Source: CAZXSK01 sp964642855 (GTDB lineage Bacteria > Planctomycetota > Phycisphaerae > SM23-33). Taken from it: a stretch of 64,000 bases of DNA. Below the pieces are notes generated by a model that did no database searches, was not told the DNA's origin, and was given only the letters and a program-made list of their open reading frames with translations. The position numbers and the translations under genes were made by a program. The DNA is taken from assembly GCA_964642855.1 (NCBI GenBank), contig CAZXSK010000011.1, forward strand, positions 1 to 64,000. Reading direction: 5' to 3'. Shown one piece after another: positions 8,787 to 17,571 of the stretch. Position 1 is the stretch's first letter. Every line of letters starts with the position of its first letter.

Positions 8787-9617
8787 GTGCGCGACGATAT
8801 CCCTGCCGATTCGACGGAACCCAAGGATTTGGGGACAGGCCACGAAGACAGTCTGAGCGAGAACGTTGCCAAAGCCCCACCGGTGTCCATCATGTTGCCG
8901 GCAGGATTGATCTTCCTGAGCGGAAGCATCGCGATGATCTTGTGGGCCTGTGGAGCGATCTTCGAACACGTCGAAGCGAAGCAGATCTTCAAGGAAACGA
9001 CCGGCCAGATCGTCGCCACTGGGGCCCAAGAGGTCCGAGTTTACCGAACTCGCAGTAATCATCACACTGGTGGCAGGTCGCATCGCGGGCCAACCTATCA
9101 GGACCTTGATCTACTCTATGAATACAAGGTCGACGGGAACAGCTACACCGGGGGCCTCCTGGACTTTGGCGAGAACATCCGACCGACAAAATGGTCGGTC
9201 GATGTAGTGCTCAACAAGTATCCCAAGGGTGCGAACGTGCCCGTTTACTACGATCCGGCGGACCCGCGACGAGCCATTCTGCAACTCGAGTGGCCTGCAG
9301 AAAATCTGCTCTGCATCCTGATGGGCGGATCCTTTGCTTTTCTGTTCCTGGGCCTCATGCTGAGCAGTGTCGCCCGTCCAGGTGGAGGACCTTTGCGGCT
9401 TCTGTCTCGTTTGGCATTCGAGCCCGGGCGCGTGCTTGCTGCTTTGACGCTGCTCAATGCGCTTCTCATGTGCGCTCTGCCCTGGTTCTTCGGGCCGCTG
9501 ACCGTGAAGGCCAGTATTGTCGGCGGGATCGGACTTGGTCTTCTCGTGGCTGTCAGGCGGATTGCTGGCGACCGGCGGGAACCTGCCTCGCAGACACCGG
9601 CTGATGAAGCTCCCTGA
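8787..9617 (+). CDS. DUF3592 domain-containing membrane protein
   Basis: This 276-aa protein starts at GTG with AGGAGG 6 bases upstream. It has a cytoplasmic N-terminal tail, a TM segment near 35-55, then an exposed beta-rich domain with the DUF3592 hallmarks: LLYEYKVDGNSYTGG (about 113-127), KYPKGANVPVYYDPADPRRA (about 150-170). A second hydrophobic segment (about 180-200) and two more near the C-terminus follow. DUF3592 proteins have no established biochemical function. The gene is monocistronic as far as can be seen. Confidence 0.7.
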   Translation: MRDDIPADSTEPKDLGTGHEDSLSENVAKAPPVSIMLPAGLIFLSGSIAMILWACGAIFEHVEAKQIFKETTGQIVATGAQEVRVYRTRSNHHTGGRSHRGPTYQDLDLLYEYKVDGNSYTGGLLDFGENIRPTKWSVDVVLNKYPKGANVPVYYDPADPRRAILQLEWPAENLLCILMGGSFAFLFLGLMLSSVARPGGGPLRLLSRLAFEPGRVLAALTLLNALLMCALPWFFGPLTVKASIVGGIGLGLLVAVRRIAGDRREPASQTPADEAP

Positions 9618-9821
9618 GAGATGGGTCGAGTCTTCATCTTCCGATCTCTCAAGTTCCCACGTACTGACGAGACGGTTGTCCTGAGATACACCGAAGTCGG
9701 GGGCCTTGTCGCTGTGAGGTAGAGGGCAGCGCCGCGACCCAGGGGCCGGTTGGTATCTCCGGGGTGTAGTTCTGCCCCTTGATGGTGAGAAAGAACGCTC
9801 GGCTTGGGTGTCAGTTTGTTG

Positions 9822-9849
9822 TTGTCGATTCAAGGATTTCGGGTATGAT
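9822..9849 (+). promoter_or_regulatory. Candidate sigma-70 promoter of the PEP-CTERM gene
   Basis: TTGTCG (9822-9827), a 16-bp spacer and TATGAT (9844-9849; 5 of 6 to consensus) lie 133 bp before the PEP-CTERM start codon, within the 364-bp non-coding stretch 9618-9981. That stretch is locally less GC-rich than the genes. Apart from this promoter candidate I see nothing else in it. Confidence 0.4.
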
Positions 9850-9981
9850 TTCCATTGGTCCGCATTGTTCCGGGCCGTGGGAGACCAGTCACTTAAGGAA
9901 CAAGGGGGATTTCTCGTTTCGGGACCGGTCTCCGTATTGCTCAGTACCGATTGCTCGCAGTTCATAAGAAGGGAGAGGCCC

Positions 9982-11457
9982 ATGAGGCACTTCAACGTTG
10001 TGTGTATGGTCTTTGCGCTGATGGCCTTGAGCGCTACAGCGGTTGCAGGATTGCGGTACGAGGTGTGGGAGATTCCCGATCCGCCGACAGGCTCTGCGCC
10101 GATCGGATCGATGGCCGAAGGAAGCATCAGCTTCGCCGGGTACAACGGCGATGCCTGGTGGTACCGTGGCGGATGGACGAAGCTTTCGGACAGCGGCTCG
10201 CCCAAGTCCGCCAGCTCGACCGGCTATGTCGTCGGGCGCGACATTGCCACGGAACAGGCAGTGGGCTGGCACGTTACGAGCGGCGGGGTGACCTATCGGC
10301 AGCTCAACGTTCCCACGCAGGGCCCCTATCCGTGGAGCGAGGGGTACGGCGTGAACAACCGCGGCATCATGGTCGGCGCGGCCCAGTCCGGAGTAGGCAC
10401 GAGCGCCGCATATATCCATGACTGGAATGCAGGCAGCACGACGTTCATCGATCCGATGGACCTCGACAATGACGGCGAACCGGCAGACATAATGAACGCC
10501 ATTGCCGTCAATGACGCCGGCATCGTTGTCGGCAACGTGATCGACGGCTGGTACCGGGACGGATTCGTACACACGCCCGGTAGCGGAGTGGCCTCGCTGG
10601 GCGTGAAGGTGTACGCCAAGGACCTGGAGGTCTGGGACCTCAGCGAAAATGGCTACGTCGCTGGAGCGATCGACGATAGCACAGTCTATGTCAAGAAGAT
10701 CGGCGAGTCAGGGTATACGGACACAGGCCTCGCATACAACTCCGAGCGAGGCGGCGTGAACGACGCCGGCTGGGTGGCCTCGGGCAATCAGCTCTATCAC
10801 GACGGCACGGTGAGCAATATCTCCGATCTGGTCGTGCCCGGCACTGGCTACGGCTGGTTCGGCATCCGCGATATCAACTCACGCGGCGTGATGATCGGCA
10901 TGGCCAGGGAGAGCATGTATTCCGGCGACTGGGCGCGCGTGTTGCTGTTCCCCGTGGCGGGTGACAACGTCGTGCCGAACCCGGAGTTCGATACGACCGA
11001 CGGCCTGGTGACCAGCGGCGAGGTGGAGGTGGTGACAGACCCAGACGACGCGGGCAACAACTGCCTGCAGATGACCACGGCCTCGCCCGTGTACATCGAG
11101 CAACTGGTCGACACGCCGAACGGAAGCTTCGAGATCTCCTTCGACTATCGCTTCCTCGATGCCGGGGGAACGCTCCTGTTGGAGTTGAACGGCCAGGAGC
11201 TGGAGGTCCTGGGTCCCGCATCCAAGCCCGATGCCACGTGGGTGAACCATGGCCACGGCTATCTCGTGAACGACCCGTCGCTGTACAACCTGAGCGACGC
11301 TGCCTTGCGGATCACGTTCGATCATGACGAGGCGGACAAGCGGGTCCTGCTGGACAGCCTGCATCTCGGCGTTGTTGACGAGATTCCCGAGCCGACGATT
11401 CTCAGCCTGATGGGTCTGGGCGGACTGGCAATGCTGAGACGCAGACGGGGGAAGTAA
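9982..11457 (+). CDS. PEP-CTERM sorted exported protein
   Basis: This 491-aa protein has an N-terminal signal peptide (basic start, VVCMVFALMALSATAVAG) and a complete C-terminal PEP-CTERM tail: PEPTILSLMGLGGLAML followed by RRRRGK. The middle is made of repeats typical of extracellular HAF-type beta-propellers (NNRGIMVGAAQSG, NDAGIVVGNVIDG, SENGYVAGAIDD, NDAGWVASG). Residues about 340-460 form a carbohydrate-binding-like beta-sandwich. PEP-CTERM tails are recognised by an exosortase and place proteins at the cell surface together with exopolysaccharide. The ATG at 9982 with GAAGGGAGAGG upstream begins the signal peptide; an in-frame upstream start would bury it. A strong terminator follows. 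Confidence 0.85.
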   Translation: MRHFNVVCMVFALMALSATAVAGLRYEVWEIPDPPTGSAPIGSMAEGSISFAGYNGDAWWYRGGWTKLSDSGSPKSASSTGYVVGRDIATEQAVGWHVTSGGVTYRQLNVPTQGPYPWSEGYGVNNRGIMVGAAQSGVGTSAAYIHDWNAGSTTFIDPMDLDNDGEPADIMNAIAVNDAGIVVGNVIDGWYRDGFVHTPGSGVASLGVKVYAKDLEVWDLSENGYVAGAIDDSTVYVKKIGESGYTDTGLAYNSERGGVNDAGWVASGNQLYHDGTVSNISDLVVPGTGYGWFGIRDINSRGVMIGMARESMYSGDWARVLLFPVAGDNVVPNPEFDTTDGLVTSGEVEVVTDPDDAGNNCLQMTTASPVYIEQLVDTPNGSFEISFDYRFLDAGGTLLLELNGQELEVLGPASKPDATWVNHGHGYLVNDPSLYNLSDAALRITFDHDEADKRVLLDSLHLGVVDEIPEPTILSLMGLGGLAMLRRRRGK

Positions 11458-11515
11458 GTCTCTTGTCGAGACGACAGCTCAGCCACACCAGCCAGCTAAC
11501 GCACGAAGAAGACAA

Positions 11516-11546
11516 CGGGCGGCCCGAGGCGGGTCGCCCGCTTTTT
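11516..11546 (+). terminator. Rho-independent terminator of the PEP-CTERM gene
   Basis: An 11-bp GC-rich stem (11516-11526 with 11530-11540, one G-U pair) and a 3-nt AGG loop are followed by CTTTTT. It lies 59 bp after the PEP-CTERM stop codon. Confidence 0.85.
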
Positions 11547-11731
11547 CGGCGCAGGAGTTCGCTAAGGAACGACAATGCCGGCCTTGCGTTGCCCGCGACA
11601 CGTATGGCACCACCAGATGATCGGCGAACCCGAACCCCATGGATCCCAGATGCATGCCCTTGAGCAACTCCGGCAATGGCGGAAGCCAGAACTCACACGA
11701 AGCCATTGACACGATCGGGCTGCAGGCTGGC

Positions 11732-11760
11732 TTGCATGGTCTTGATTGCCATGGGATAAT
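11732..11760 (+). promoter_or_regulatory. Candidate promoter of the secreted protein at 11845
   Basis: GATAAT (11755-11760; 5 of 6 to consensus) lies 17 bp after TTGCAT (11732-11737; 3 of 6). The start codon is 85 bp downstream. It falls in a 387-bp gene-free stretch (11458-11844), of which the remainder, apart from the terminator at 11516, shows nothing recognisable. Confidence 0.3.
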
Positions 11761-11844
11761 CTCCTGTCGCCGGAACCGATCTCCGCGCGAAGGGTTTACG
11801 GACTGGATACTCATTTTCTCCCCGCTTCGATTTTGGAGACACTC

Positions 11845-14055
11845 ATGAAGACTCTGTCGTATCTCTGCATTGGCCTGGTCGTGCTGGTGACAGCTTGTTA
11901 CGCACCAGCTGGCGACAAGCTCTACAAGGAAGATGGCCTGACGAAGGTGCACCCGCCGAAGGTGGACGAGAAGTTCCGCAACACCGCCTGGACCGAGAAG
12001 ATGGAGAAGGGCTTCTGGAAGCGGGCAAACCACGCCATCGACGCCTACACGAAACCCTCCATCGCTGCGACCACCGGTGAGCATGAGAAATGGAACTACC
12101 CGAAGTTGATGTTCAATTACCTCGCTGGCCAGAAGGCGCACTGCCTCAAGGGTCTGCAGGTCATCGATGGGGAGCAGTCTCACACGGCGGGGATCGATTT
12201 CTACTGGTGCTTCACGCTCAAGAACCAGATGCGGAAGTACTTCTACTTCGGCGACGAGTTGGATCCCAGCTACAAGCGCCGGATGTACAACGCAGCAAAG
12301 GTGTGGACTAAGGAAGATCCTCGCCCGACGATGGAACTCGTGCTTGCGCTCGATAGCAAGGACGAGGTCGTCCGGGAGTATGCTCTGGAGCTGCTCCAGC
12401 AGATGCGTGTTCCGCCAGAGAAGATGAAGGAGATGGGCAAGAAGGCGGCTGCCAGCGACAACAATGTCCGCAAGGCGTTCGGCAACTACATGCTGAAGAT
12501 CGCCGACGAGATTCCGGAAGGCAACTACCGAGACGACGTCGACAAGTGGCGCCAGTGGTACAAGATCATCTCCGACGGCGATTGGATGGTGTTCGAGGAA
12601 TTCGAGCGCCAGGTCAACCCTCGCGGGCATCCGAAACACGGCGTGGGCAGCGGACCTGTCGGCGGCGCGTGGGACCCCGGCACACGCGGAGGGTGGGTGG
12701 ACGCCCGCAACACGGACAACCTCCGGGCGATGCGTGAATGCAGCGTGTACCTCTTTGCCGAAGAGACCGGGAATGAAAAGGTTCGGCGGCTGTACAAGCA
12801 GAAGCTGATCCGCTCGGTGACCGGGCTGTATCACGTGGGTATGGGCGAGTGGGATTCCGAAGCGTATCACGCGCACTCGATCGCTCCGTACCTGAACCTC
12901 TATGACTTCGCAAAGGACGAGCAGGTCAAGCTTCTCGGAAAGGCTGCCCTTGACTGGCTGTTCACCGCCGGGGCACTGAAGTACTACCGCGGCGGTCACG
13001 GCGGGCCGGTAAAACGCGATTACGGCGGAGCAAACAAACCCTTCGGTGCCGGCGTCAGCCACATGATGTACCTGTACTTCGGCGACACGCCGATGGAAGA
13101 TCCAAGCCCCCACTACGACGACGTGCATGCGATCACCAGCGCATACAGGCCGCCCCTTGCCGTGGTGGGCGTGGCACGCAAGGAGTTCGATCGGCCGCTG
13201 GAGATGCACAACACCAAGCCGACCTATTCACATTGGCTGCCCGGCAAGAGCGAGTCGCCGGAGTTCTGGGAGACGCTCTATTTCGGGGACACCTGCGTTC
13301 TGGGATCGGTCGTTTCCAAGGGCGGCGCATACGACGTGGGCCCGTTCAAGATGATGGCCTGGGATGCCGACCGAGGCGTGGAGTACTTCGTGGCGGCTTC
13401 CAGCAAGAAGTTCAACACCAAACGTGGAGGCGACCAGATCGCCCAGTATGAAAACCTCTGTCTGTTCCTCCGGCCTGCTGACGGTTCGACCTTCCACTTC
13501 CAGATCCCCAAGAGCGTCGATGTCTCAGAGCAAGGAGGGGTGTGGTTCGTTAGGTTCGACAAAACGTATCTCGCGATCCGGCCGATCGGATTGGACGGAA
13601 AGAAGCTCGGCGGCATGAAGGGCCGAGACTCACGCCAGTATCCCAAGGCCCAGTTGATGACCGCCAGCGGCGGGAAGGGCGACGGACTGATCGGGTTTGC
13701 CATGGAGATCGGCGAGGCGCCGACCAAGTTCGAGGACTTCAGGAAGGCGGTCCTGGCCAAGGGCCAGCTGTCCGCCGTCGAAGGCGGGAAGGGCTACGAG
13801 CTTGCGTCTGTCGATGGCAGAAAGCTGAAGGTGATCTACAATCGGGATGACAACCTGCCCGAACTCTACCGTGACGGAGAGCAGTACGTCTGGATGGACA
13901 ACAAAGAGATCTACAAGCCGATGGACGTCGGGAAGAGCCCTGTCTCACTGGGCTGGAAGGAAGGCAAGCTGATCGTCAAGGCAGGCGGGTATGAGTTTGT
14001 TCAAACCGTAACGAAGGACGGTAAGGTTACGTTCTCGGAGAAGAAGGCGAAGTAG
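11845..14055 (+). CDS. Large exported protein with toroid-like helical domain (hypothetical)
   Basis: This 736-aa protein has an export signal that ends in LVTAC, so it may be a lipoprotein or a signal-peptidase I substrate. Residues about 30-180 are helical with many Lys and Trp residues. Residues about 200-420 are rich in Tyr/His helices (GEWDSEAYHAHSIAPYLNLY, HGGPVKRDYGGANKPFGAG), as in alpha/alpha-toroid glycan-active enzymes. The last 300 residues look like a beta-sandwich. This architecture resembles secreted lyases such as the protein at 1119-4094, but no catalytic motif could be assigned. GGAG lies 7 bases before the ATG at 11845. It is followed by a hairpin at 14083. Confidence 0.5.
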   Translation: MKTLSYLCIGLVVLVTACYAPAGDKLYKEDGLTKVHPPKVDEKFRNTAWTEKMEKGFWKRANHAIDAYTKPSIAATTGEHEKWNYPKLMFNYLAGQKAHCLKGLQVIDGEQSHTAGIDFYWCFTLKNQMRKYFYFGDELDPSYKRRMYNAAKVWTKEDPRPTMELVLALDSKDEVVREYALELLQQMRVPPEKMKEMGKKAAASDNNVRKAFGNYMLKIADEIPEGNYRDDVDKWRQWYKIISDGDWMVFEEFERQVNPRGHPKHGVGSGPVGGAWDPGTRGGWVDARNTDNLRAMRECSVYLFAEETGNEKVRRLYKQKLIRSVTGLYHVGMGEWDSEAYHAHSIAPYLNLYDFAKDEQVKLLGKAALDWLFTAGALKYYRGGHGGPVKRDYGGANKPFGAGVSHMMYLYFGDTPMEDPSPHYDDVHAITSAYRPPLAVVGVARKEFDRPLEMHNTKPTYSHWLPGKSESPEFWETLYFGDTCVLGSVVSKGGAYDVGPFKMMAWDADRGVEYFVAASSKKFNTKRGGDQIAQYENLCLFLRPADGSTFHFQIPKSVDVSEQGGVWFVRFDKTYLAIRPIGLDGKKLGGMKGRDSRQYPKAQLMTASGGKGDGLIGFAMEIGEAPTKFEDFRKAVLAKGQLSAVEGGKGYELASVDGRKLKVIYNRDDNLPELYRDGEQYVWMDNKEIYKPMDVGKSPVSLGWKEGKLIVKAGGYEFVQTVTKDGKVTFSEKKAK

Positions 14056-14082
14056 CCCGCCCGCCAGGGAACGGATCATTAT

Positions 14083-14112
14083 GCGGGGCGTCCAAGATAT
14101 TGGGCGCCCCGC
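14083..14112 (+). terminator. Hairpin terminator after the exported protein gene
   Basis: A 13-bp stem (14083-14095 with 14100-14112, one wobble pair) closes a GATA loop. The T tract that follows (TTGTG) is short, so termination may be incomplete and could let transcription continue into the next gene, whose start lies 41 bp on. Confidence 0.55.
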
Positions 14113-14153
14113 TTGTGATGAGCAGCCCCACGTGCCCGAATCGGAGAAGAGGC

Positions 14154-15419
14154 GTGACGTCTAAGTTGACGGACAGTTTGCGAGGCATGGTGGCTGCTGT
14201 CGCTGGTCGTTTGGGGCGCAGGCGAGCGGTCGAGTCCGCGGCCATCTGCGCCGCATCTGCAGGTCCGGCTGCGATTGCGACCGGGCTTTCGCTAGCCTAT
14301 GCCCGCGAAATGCCGTGGTTGGGCCTGGTTCCTCTACTGACCGGGGTAATCGTGGGAGGGCTGATAGTCTGGTTCCGTGCTCGGCTCGACCCTTCTTCCA
14401 TTGTGGCGTTCGCAGCAGGGCTGTCGGCGGCGGGCAACGGGTTGGCGGGTGCATTTCTTGTCAGCTCAGGGGCAGGCATCCCGTCCCGTTTGCTGGTTTC
14501 CTTGCTGATGCTCATCGTGGGCGGAGTCTGTGGTCTTGTTGCTGGCATCATTCGCATGCCCAGCCTGACGGACGCGGCACGCTGGTGTGACAGCTGCCTT
14601 GGTCTCGAGGACCGTGCGACGGCTGCATTGGAATCGGCCAGGCGACGGGGAGAAGACAGCGAGGTCACTCGCTGCATTACCCGTCAGGCGGTCGAGGCGA
14701 TCAGTGCGGCCGACATTCCATCGGCCCGGTTGTGGGAACGTGGTCCAGGTACGTGGGCGTCGCTGGCACTTGCCATTGTGGTGACGGTGGGGGTGTCGGT
14801 GGCACCGATCGGGCTGGATCACCGAGAGGATCTTTCCACGGTCTTGGCCGGTATGCTGGATCAGTTGCCGGCTGATCAACGCGCTCGTTTGGCTGAATCG
14901 CTTCGACAGGCGCGACGGGCGAGCGATGATAGGGGCGTTTCCGAAACACTGGGAGAAGCGGCCGTCGTTGCGTTACAGGGGGACGATCCGCAGCGCCTCC
15001 GTGAGCTACTGGAAGAACTTCGTCAAGCGGGAGTGGAGGTCCGCGACATGCTGCCCGCCGACGTGCTTGCAGCGGCTGAGGCACGCCTTCGCGGTGGGGG
15101 GGGCGGGGGTGGCGAGCGAGGGACCGACGCCAATGATCTGGCCCGCCGTCCCGATTCGTTCGACGCAAGTCCGGGCGGGGTGCGAGTGTTCGACCCGGCG
15201 TACGATACCAACGCGAAGGCGGCAATCGATCCCGGTTCAGGGTGGTTCTGGCGGCCTGCGGAAGATGCCTGGGCGGACGCCAGAAGGCAGGCGACCGAGG
15301 GCCTCCGAACGGGTTCGATACCGATGCGATACCGGCAACTCATCCGAAACTACTACGCCGGGCAAAGCCGGAATGGGGGCTATTGGAAGAGCGAGCCGCG
15401 CGGAGCGGATGGGACGTAG
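14154..15419 (+). CDS. Multi-pass membrane protein with C-terminal coiled soluble domain (hypothetical)
   Basis: This 421-aa protein starts at GTG preceded by GGAGAAGAGG. It has about four TM helices between residues 25 and 130, then a motif, AARWCDSCLGLEDRATAALE (about 140-160), then another TM near 200. The soluble C-terminal part is rich in Arg/Asp, with a seven-Gly run (about residues 314-320) and a closing MRYRQLIRNYYAG. Similar tails are seen in membrane proteins encoded beside MoxR/DUF58 clusters, but those partners are not here and the family assignment is a guess. Codons near 15096-15103 form a run of eight G. The 3' end overlaps the convergent gene by 40 bp. Confidence 0.45.
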   Translation: MTSKLTDSLRGMVAAVAGRLGRRRAVESAAICAASAGPAAIATGLSLAYAREMPWLGLVPLLTGVIVGGLIVWFRARLDPSSIVAFAAGLSAAGNGLAGAFLVSSGAGIPSRLLVSLLMLIVGGVCGLVAGIIRMPSLTDAARWCDSCLGLEDRATAALESARRRGEDSEVTRCITRQAVEAISAADIPSARLWERGPGTWASLALAIVVTVGVSVAPIGLDHREDLSTVLAGMLDQLPADQRARLAESLRQARRASDDRGVSETLGEAAVVALQGDDPQRLRELLEELRQAGVEVRDMLPADVLAAAEARLRGGGGGGGERGTDANDLARRPDSFDASPGGVRVFDPAYDTNAKAAIDPGSGWFWRPAEDAWADARRQATEGLRTGSIPMRYRQLIRNYYAGQSRNGGYWKSEPRGADGT

Positions 15420-16498
15420 TTGTTCTGCAGGAAGTAGTCCGCGGCCTCTCGGGTGGAGCGGAAGACCCGCGTTGCCGTTTCCGTGATGAACGGCGACGGA
15501 TCGGTCTCGGGCTGCCAGATTACGAACACGTCTCTGGTTGCTTCGTGGGCGTGCTGGAGTTCCCGTTCCACGCCACTGGAGAGTCCGGGCATGCCGTCTT
15601 CCAAGACCGGTACGAGGGAGATGATCATATCGGCCTGGTCGATGAGCTTGAAATCGCGCGCATAGATCTGGCCATCGATATCAGGAATGATGCTCAACGC
15701 TTCAGCTGTGTCCACGGTTGAGCGGTGGTTCGCGGGGCCAATCTCGATGGTCCGCTCGCCGATGCGGGCGGCTTTCAGGGCCTTGTCGCCGATGTACTTC
15801 TCTTCGAGGTCTCCCGGATCGAAGCAGGTGAAGTACTGCTTCATCTTGCGGCGGAAGCTCTCGATTTCAGCGAGCAATCTGGGGCGACTTCCGACGTGGG
15901 ACATCGGGAAGCTCAGATATGCTTTACGCACTTCGGGGCGGAACAGAAGGCGCACGAGGGCCTTGGCGGTGCCCGATTCGATCGGGTCGTCACCCCGGGC
16001 GCAGATGTAAAAATGGCCATGGCCTTGGGTGATCTGGCTGACAAGCTCCGTGGCGAGGATCTCTTCCTCCCGCCAGACCATCAAGTCCTTCAGCGTGTGG
16101 TTGGCGTGTCCGTCTCGAAGCAGCCTGTAATGCACGCTGTCGATGTTGTCGACGACGGTCACGTAGACGTCGGCGTCGAGCTGTTTCATCTGGTCGTAAT
16201 CAAAGGCATAGAACAGCCCGTGTCGCCAGCGGAAGGTTGCGTGAGTGTTGACCAGTAGATTGGGGGCCTTGTCCGCTTCGGTGAGAATGTCCTTGAAGAC
16301 GCTCCGCCGAAGGCTTTGCAGGCGTGTGAGGGGCAGGTCGAGGATCTTGCCCGGCGCGACGTCGGGCGCTTCGGCGTACATTCGCCGACCGACGTTGCAG
16401 AGGGTGCAGTCGAAGCCTTTGTCCCGGGCGATACCCACGACGGCTTCAAGAAGCTCTTCCTTGTCCAGCCCGACCTGTCCTGTGATAACCGCTCGCAT
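15380..16498 (-). CDS. P-loop kinase-like protein fused to a deoxyribosyltransferase-like domain
   Basis: This is a 372-aa protein. The N-terminus (VITGQVGLDKEELLEAV) aligns with the start of archaeal-type adenylate kinases, but the P-loop is degenerate: Asp-Lys-Glu stands where Gly-Lys-Ser/Thr is expected. NTHATFRWRHGLF (about 83-95) resembles the substrate-side segment of that family. The C-terminal part (about 255-350), with ARDFKLIDQADMIISLVPV and SSGVERELQHAHEATRDVFV, looks like a nucleoside 2-deoxyribosyltransferase-like Rossmann fold. The catalytic chemistry is unknown; nucleotide sensing or hydrolysis is plausible. It lies just downstream of the pilus operon on the same strand (58-bp gap) and overlaps the convergent gene at 14154-15419 by 40 bp. 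Confidence 0.45.
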   Translation of the reverse strand: MRAVITGQVGLDKEELLEAVVGIARDKGFDCTLCNVGRRMYAEAPDVAPGKILDLPLTRLQSLRRSVFKDILTEADKAPNLLVNTHATFRWRHGLFYAFDYDQMKQLDADVYVTVVDNIDSVHYRLLRDGHANHTLKDLMVWREEEILATELVSQITQGHGHFYICARGDDPIESGTAKALVRLLFRPEVRKAYLSFPMSHVGSRPRLLAEIESFRRKMKQYFTCFDPGDLEEKYIGDKALKAARIGERTIEIGPANHRSTVDTAEALSIIPDIDGQIYARDFKLIDQADMIISLVPVLEDGMPGLSSGVERELQHAHEATRDVFVIWQPETDPSPFITETATRVFRSTREAADYFLQNNYVPSAPRGSLFQ

Positions 16499-16556
16499 GA
16501 GCGGGCATGATAGCGGCCGGGCGGGGGCGAATCAATCCGTGCTCCGCCGGCTTGAG

Positions 16557-17078
16557 CTACAGGTTCCGTCGGGGTGAACCGGAGGCTGTCATGGTGAATG
16601 ACTTCCCGCGAACCTTGAAGGTCAGCTTGACGACGACCTCCAGCGCGTAACCGTTTGTGTCGTTGGCGATGGTGACCTTGAAGTCGGTGACGGTCATGTC
16701 GTCGTCGTTGTCTCCGATCAGCACCCAGGTGTCGTCGCCGGTGGACAGGGCGGGGGCGATCTTGTACTTCAGCTGGCCGGATCCGCTGTAATAGCGGTAT
16801 TCCGCCAGCGTCAGACTGCTCTGATCGGCGGGATTCTTGATGCTCAGGACCGTGTTGGGGTCAGCCGAGTCGACGTCGCTCGCCGTGCGAATCTGCCGCT
16901 TGATCTGCCCCATCACCCGCTGTGCCACCTGCATCGCGGACGAGACTTTGTCATTCTCTTCGTAGGTGGTCATCGACGAGTGAAACGCCGTGGCCACTGC
17001 GGTCATGACCATTGCGAGGATGGCGACGCTGATGATCAGCTCGACGACGGTGAAGCCGTGTCTTCTGTGTCGAGTCAT
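16557..17078 (-). CDS. Type IV pilin-like pseudopilin (GspJ/PulJ-like)
   Basis: This 173-aa protein opens with a class III prepilin signal: a short basic leader, then GFTVVELIISVAILAMVMT, with cleavage expected after the Gly and Glu at position +5 of the mature protein. The rest is a soluble beta-rich domain. Size and the second position after a GspI-like gene suggest a GspJ-like minor pseudopilin, but GspH or PilW cannot be excluded. GGAGGG lies before the ATG. It is the last pilin gene of the minus-strand operon. Confidence 0.7.
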   Translation of the reverse strand: MTRHRRHGFTVVELIISVAILAMVMTAVATAFHSSMTTYEENDKVSSAMQVAQRVMGQIKRQIRTASDVDSADPNTVLSIKNPADQSSLTLAEYRYYSGSGQLKYKIAPALSTGDDTWVLIGDNDDDMTVTDFKVTIANDTNGYALEVVVKLTFKVRGKSFTMTASGSPRRNL

Positions 17079-17120
17079 GGTAATCCCTCCTGGCGCGTGA
17101 TACGCCGGTGCACCGAGCCG

Positions 17121-17549
17121 TTACTCGAGGCTGACAAGCCAGCCGGTTTCCAGAACGGCCCTGTTTCCGTGGAGTATCGTCACGGAGACCCGTCGGCAGG
17201 CGTGCTTGGTGTCGTTGGGATCTTCCACAAGCCCGTTGGGGTCCAGCCAGGCCAGGGAGATCTGTTGCGTCCAGCCCTTCATATGCGTGATCTCGTTGAG
17301 CTGGGAGTCCCGCGGCGGACTGTAGGTAGCTGCAGAGAGCGTGTTGGGATCTCGTCCGGCGGTATACTCGCGATACTCCTGGGCGAGAAAGACCGCCTGG
17401 GTCATTTCCTGCCCGGCGAGATTGATGCTGGAAGAGGACGCGCACGCCAGCAGCAATCCGCAGACGCCGATGGCGAGAATCACGGTGGCAATGGCGACCT
17501 CGACCAGCGTGAATCCTTCGCGCCGGCAGGGACGATGCATGCGTTTCAT
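17121..17549 (-). CDS. Type IV pilin-like pseudopilin (GspI/PilV-like)
   Basis: This 142-aa protein has a prepilin peptidase site, GFTLVEVAIATVILAIGVCG, after a basic leader. Glu is at position +5. In place of a long C-terminal domain it has about 100 residues with SAATYSPPRDSQLNE and a single beta-rich end. Length and order fit a GspI/PilV minor pseudopilin. Its start has AGGAGG upstream. It is probably translated from the same messenger as pilC (22-bp gap) and the GspJ-like gene (42-bp gap). Confidence 0.68.
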   Translation of the reverse strand: MKRMHRPCRREGFTLVEVAIATVILAIGVCGLLLACASSSSINLAGQEMTQAVFLAQEYREYTAGRDPNTLSAATYSPPRDSQLNEITHMKGWTQQISLAWLDPNGLVEDPNDTKHACRRVSVTILHGNRAVLETGWLVSLE

Positions 17550-17571
17550 CGGTTTCCTCCTGTGGAGGGTC

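Noticed and set aside
9808..9981. Longer start for the PEP-CTERM protein
   Set aside because: The 58 extra codons would place the signal peptide in the interior, and they overlap the likely promoter; the ATG at 9982 has a good ribosome binding site.
11479..13209. 576-codon minus-strand frame under the exported protein gene at 11845
   Set aside because: The plus-strand gene has a signal peptide and a ribosome binding site; the minus frame has neither and crosses the terminator at 11516.
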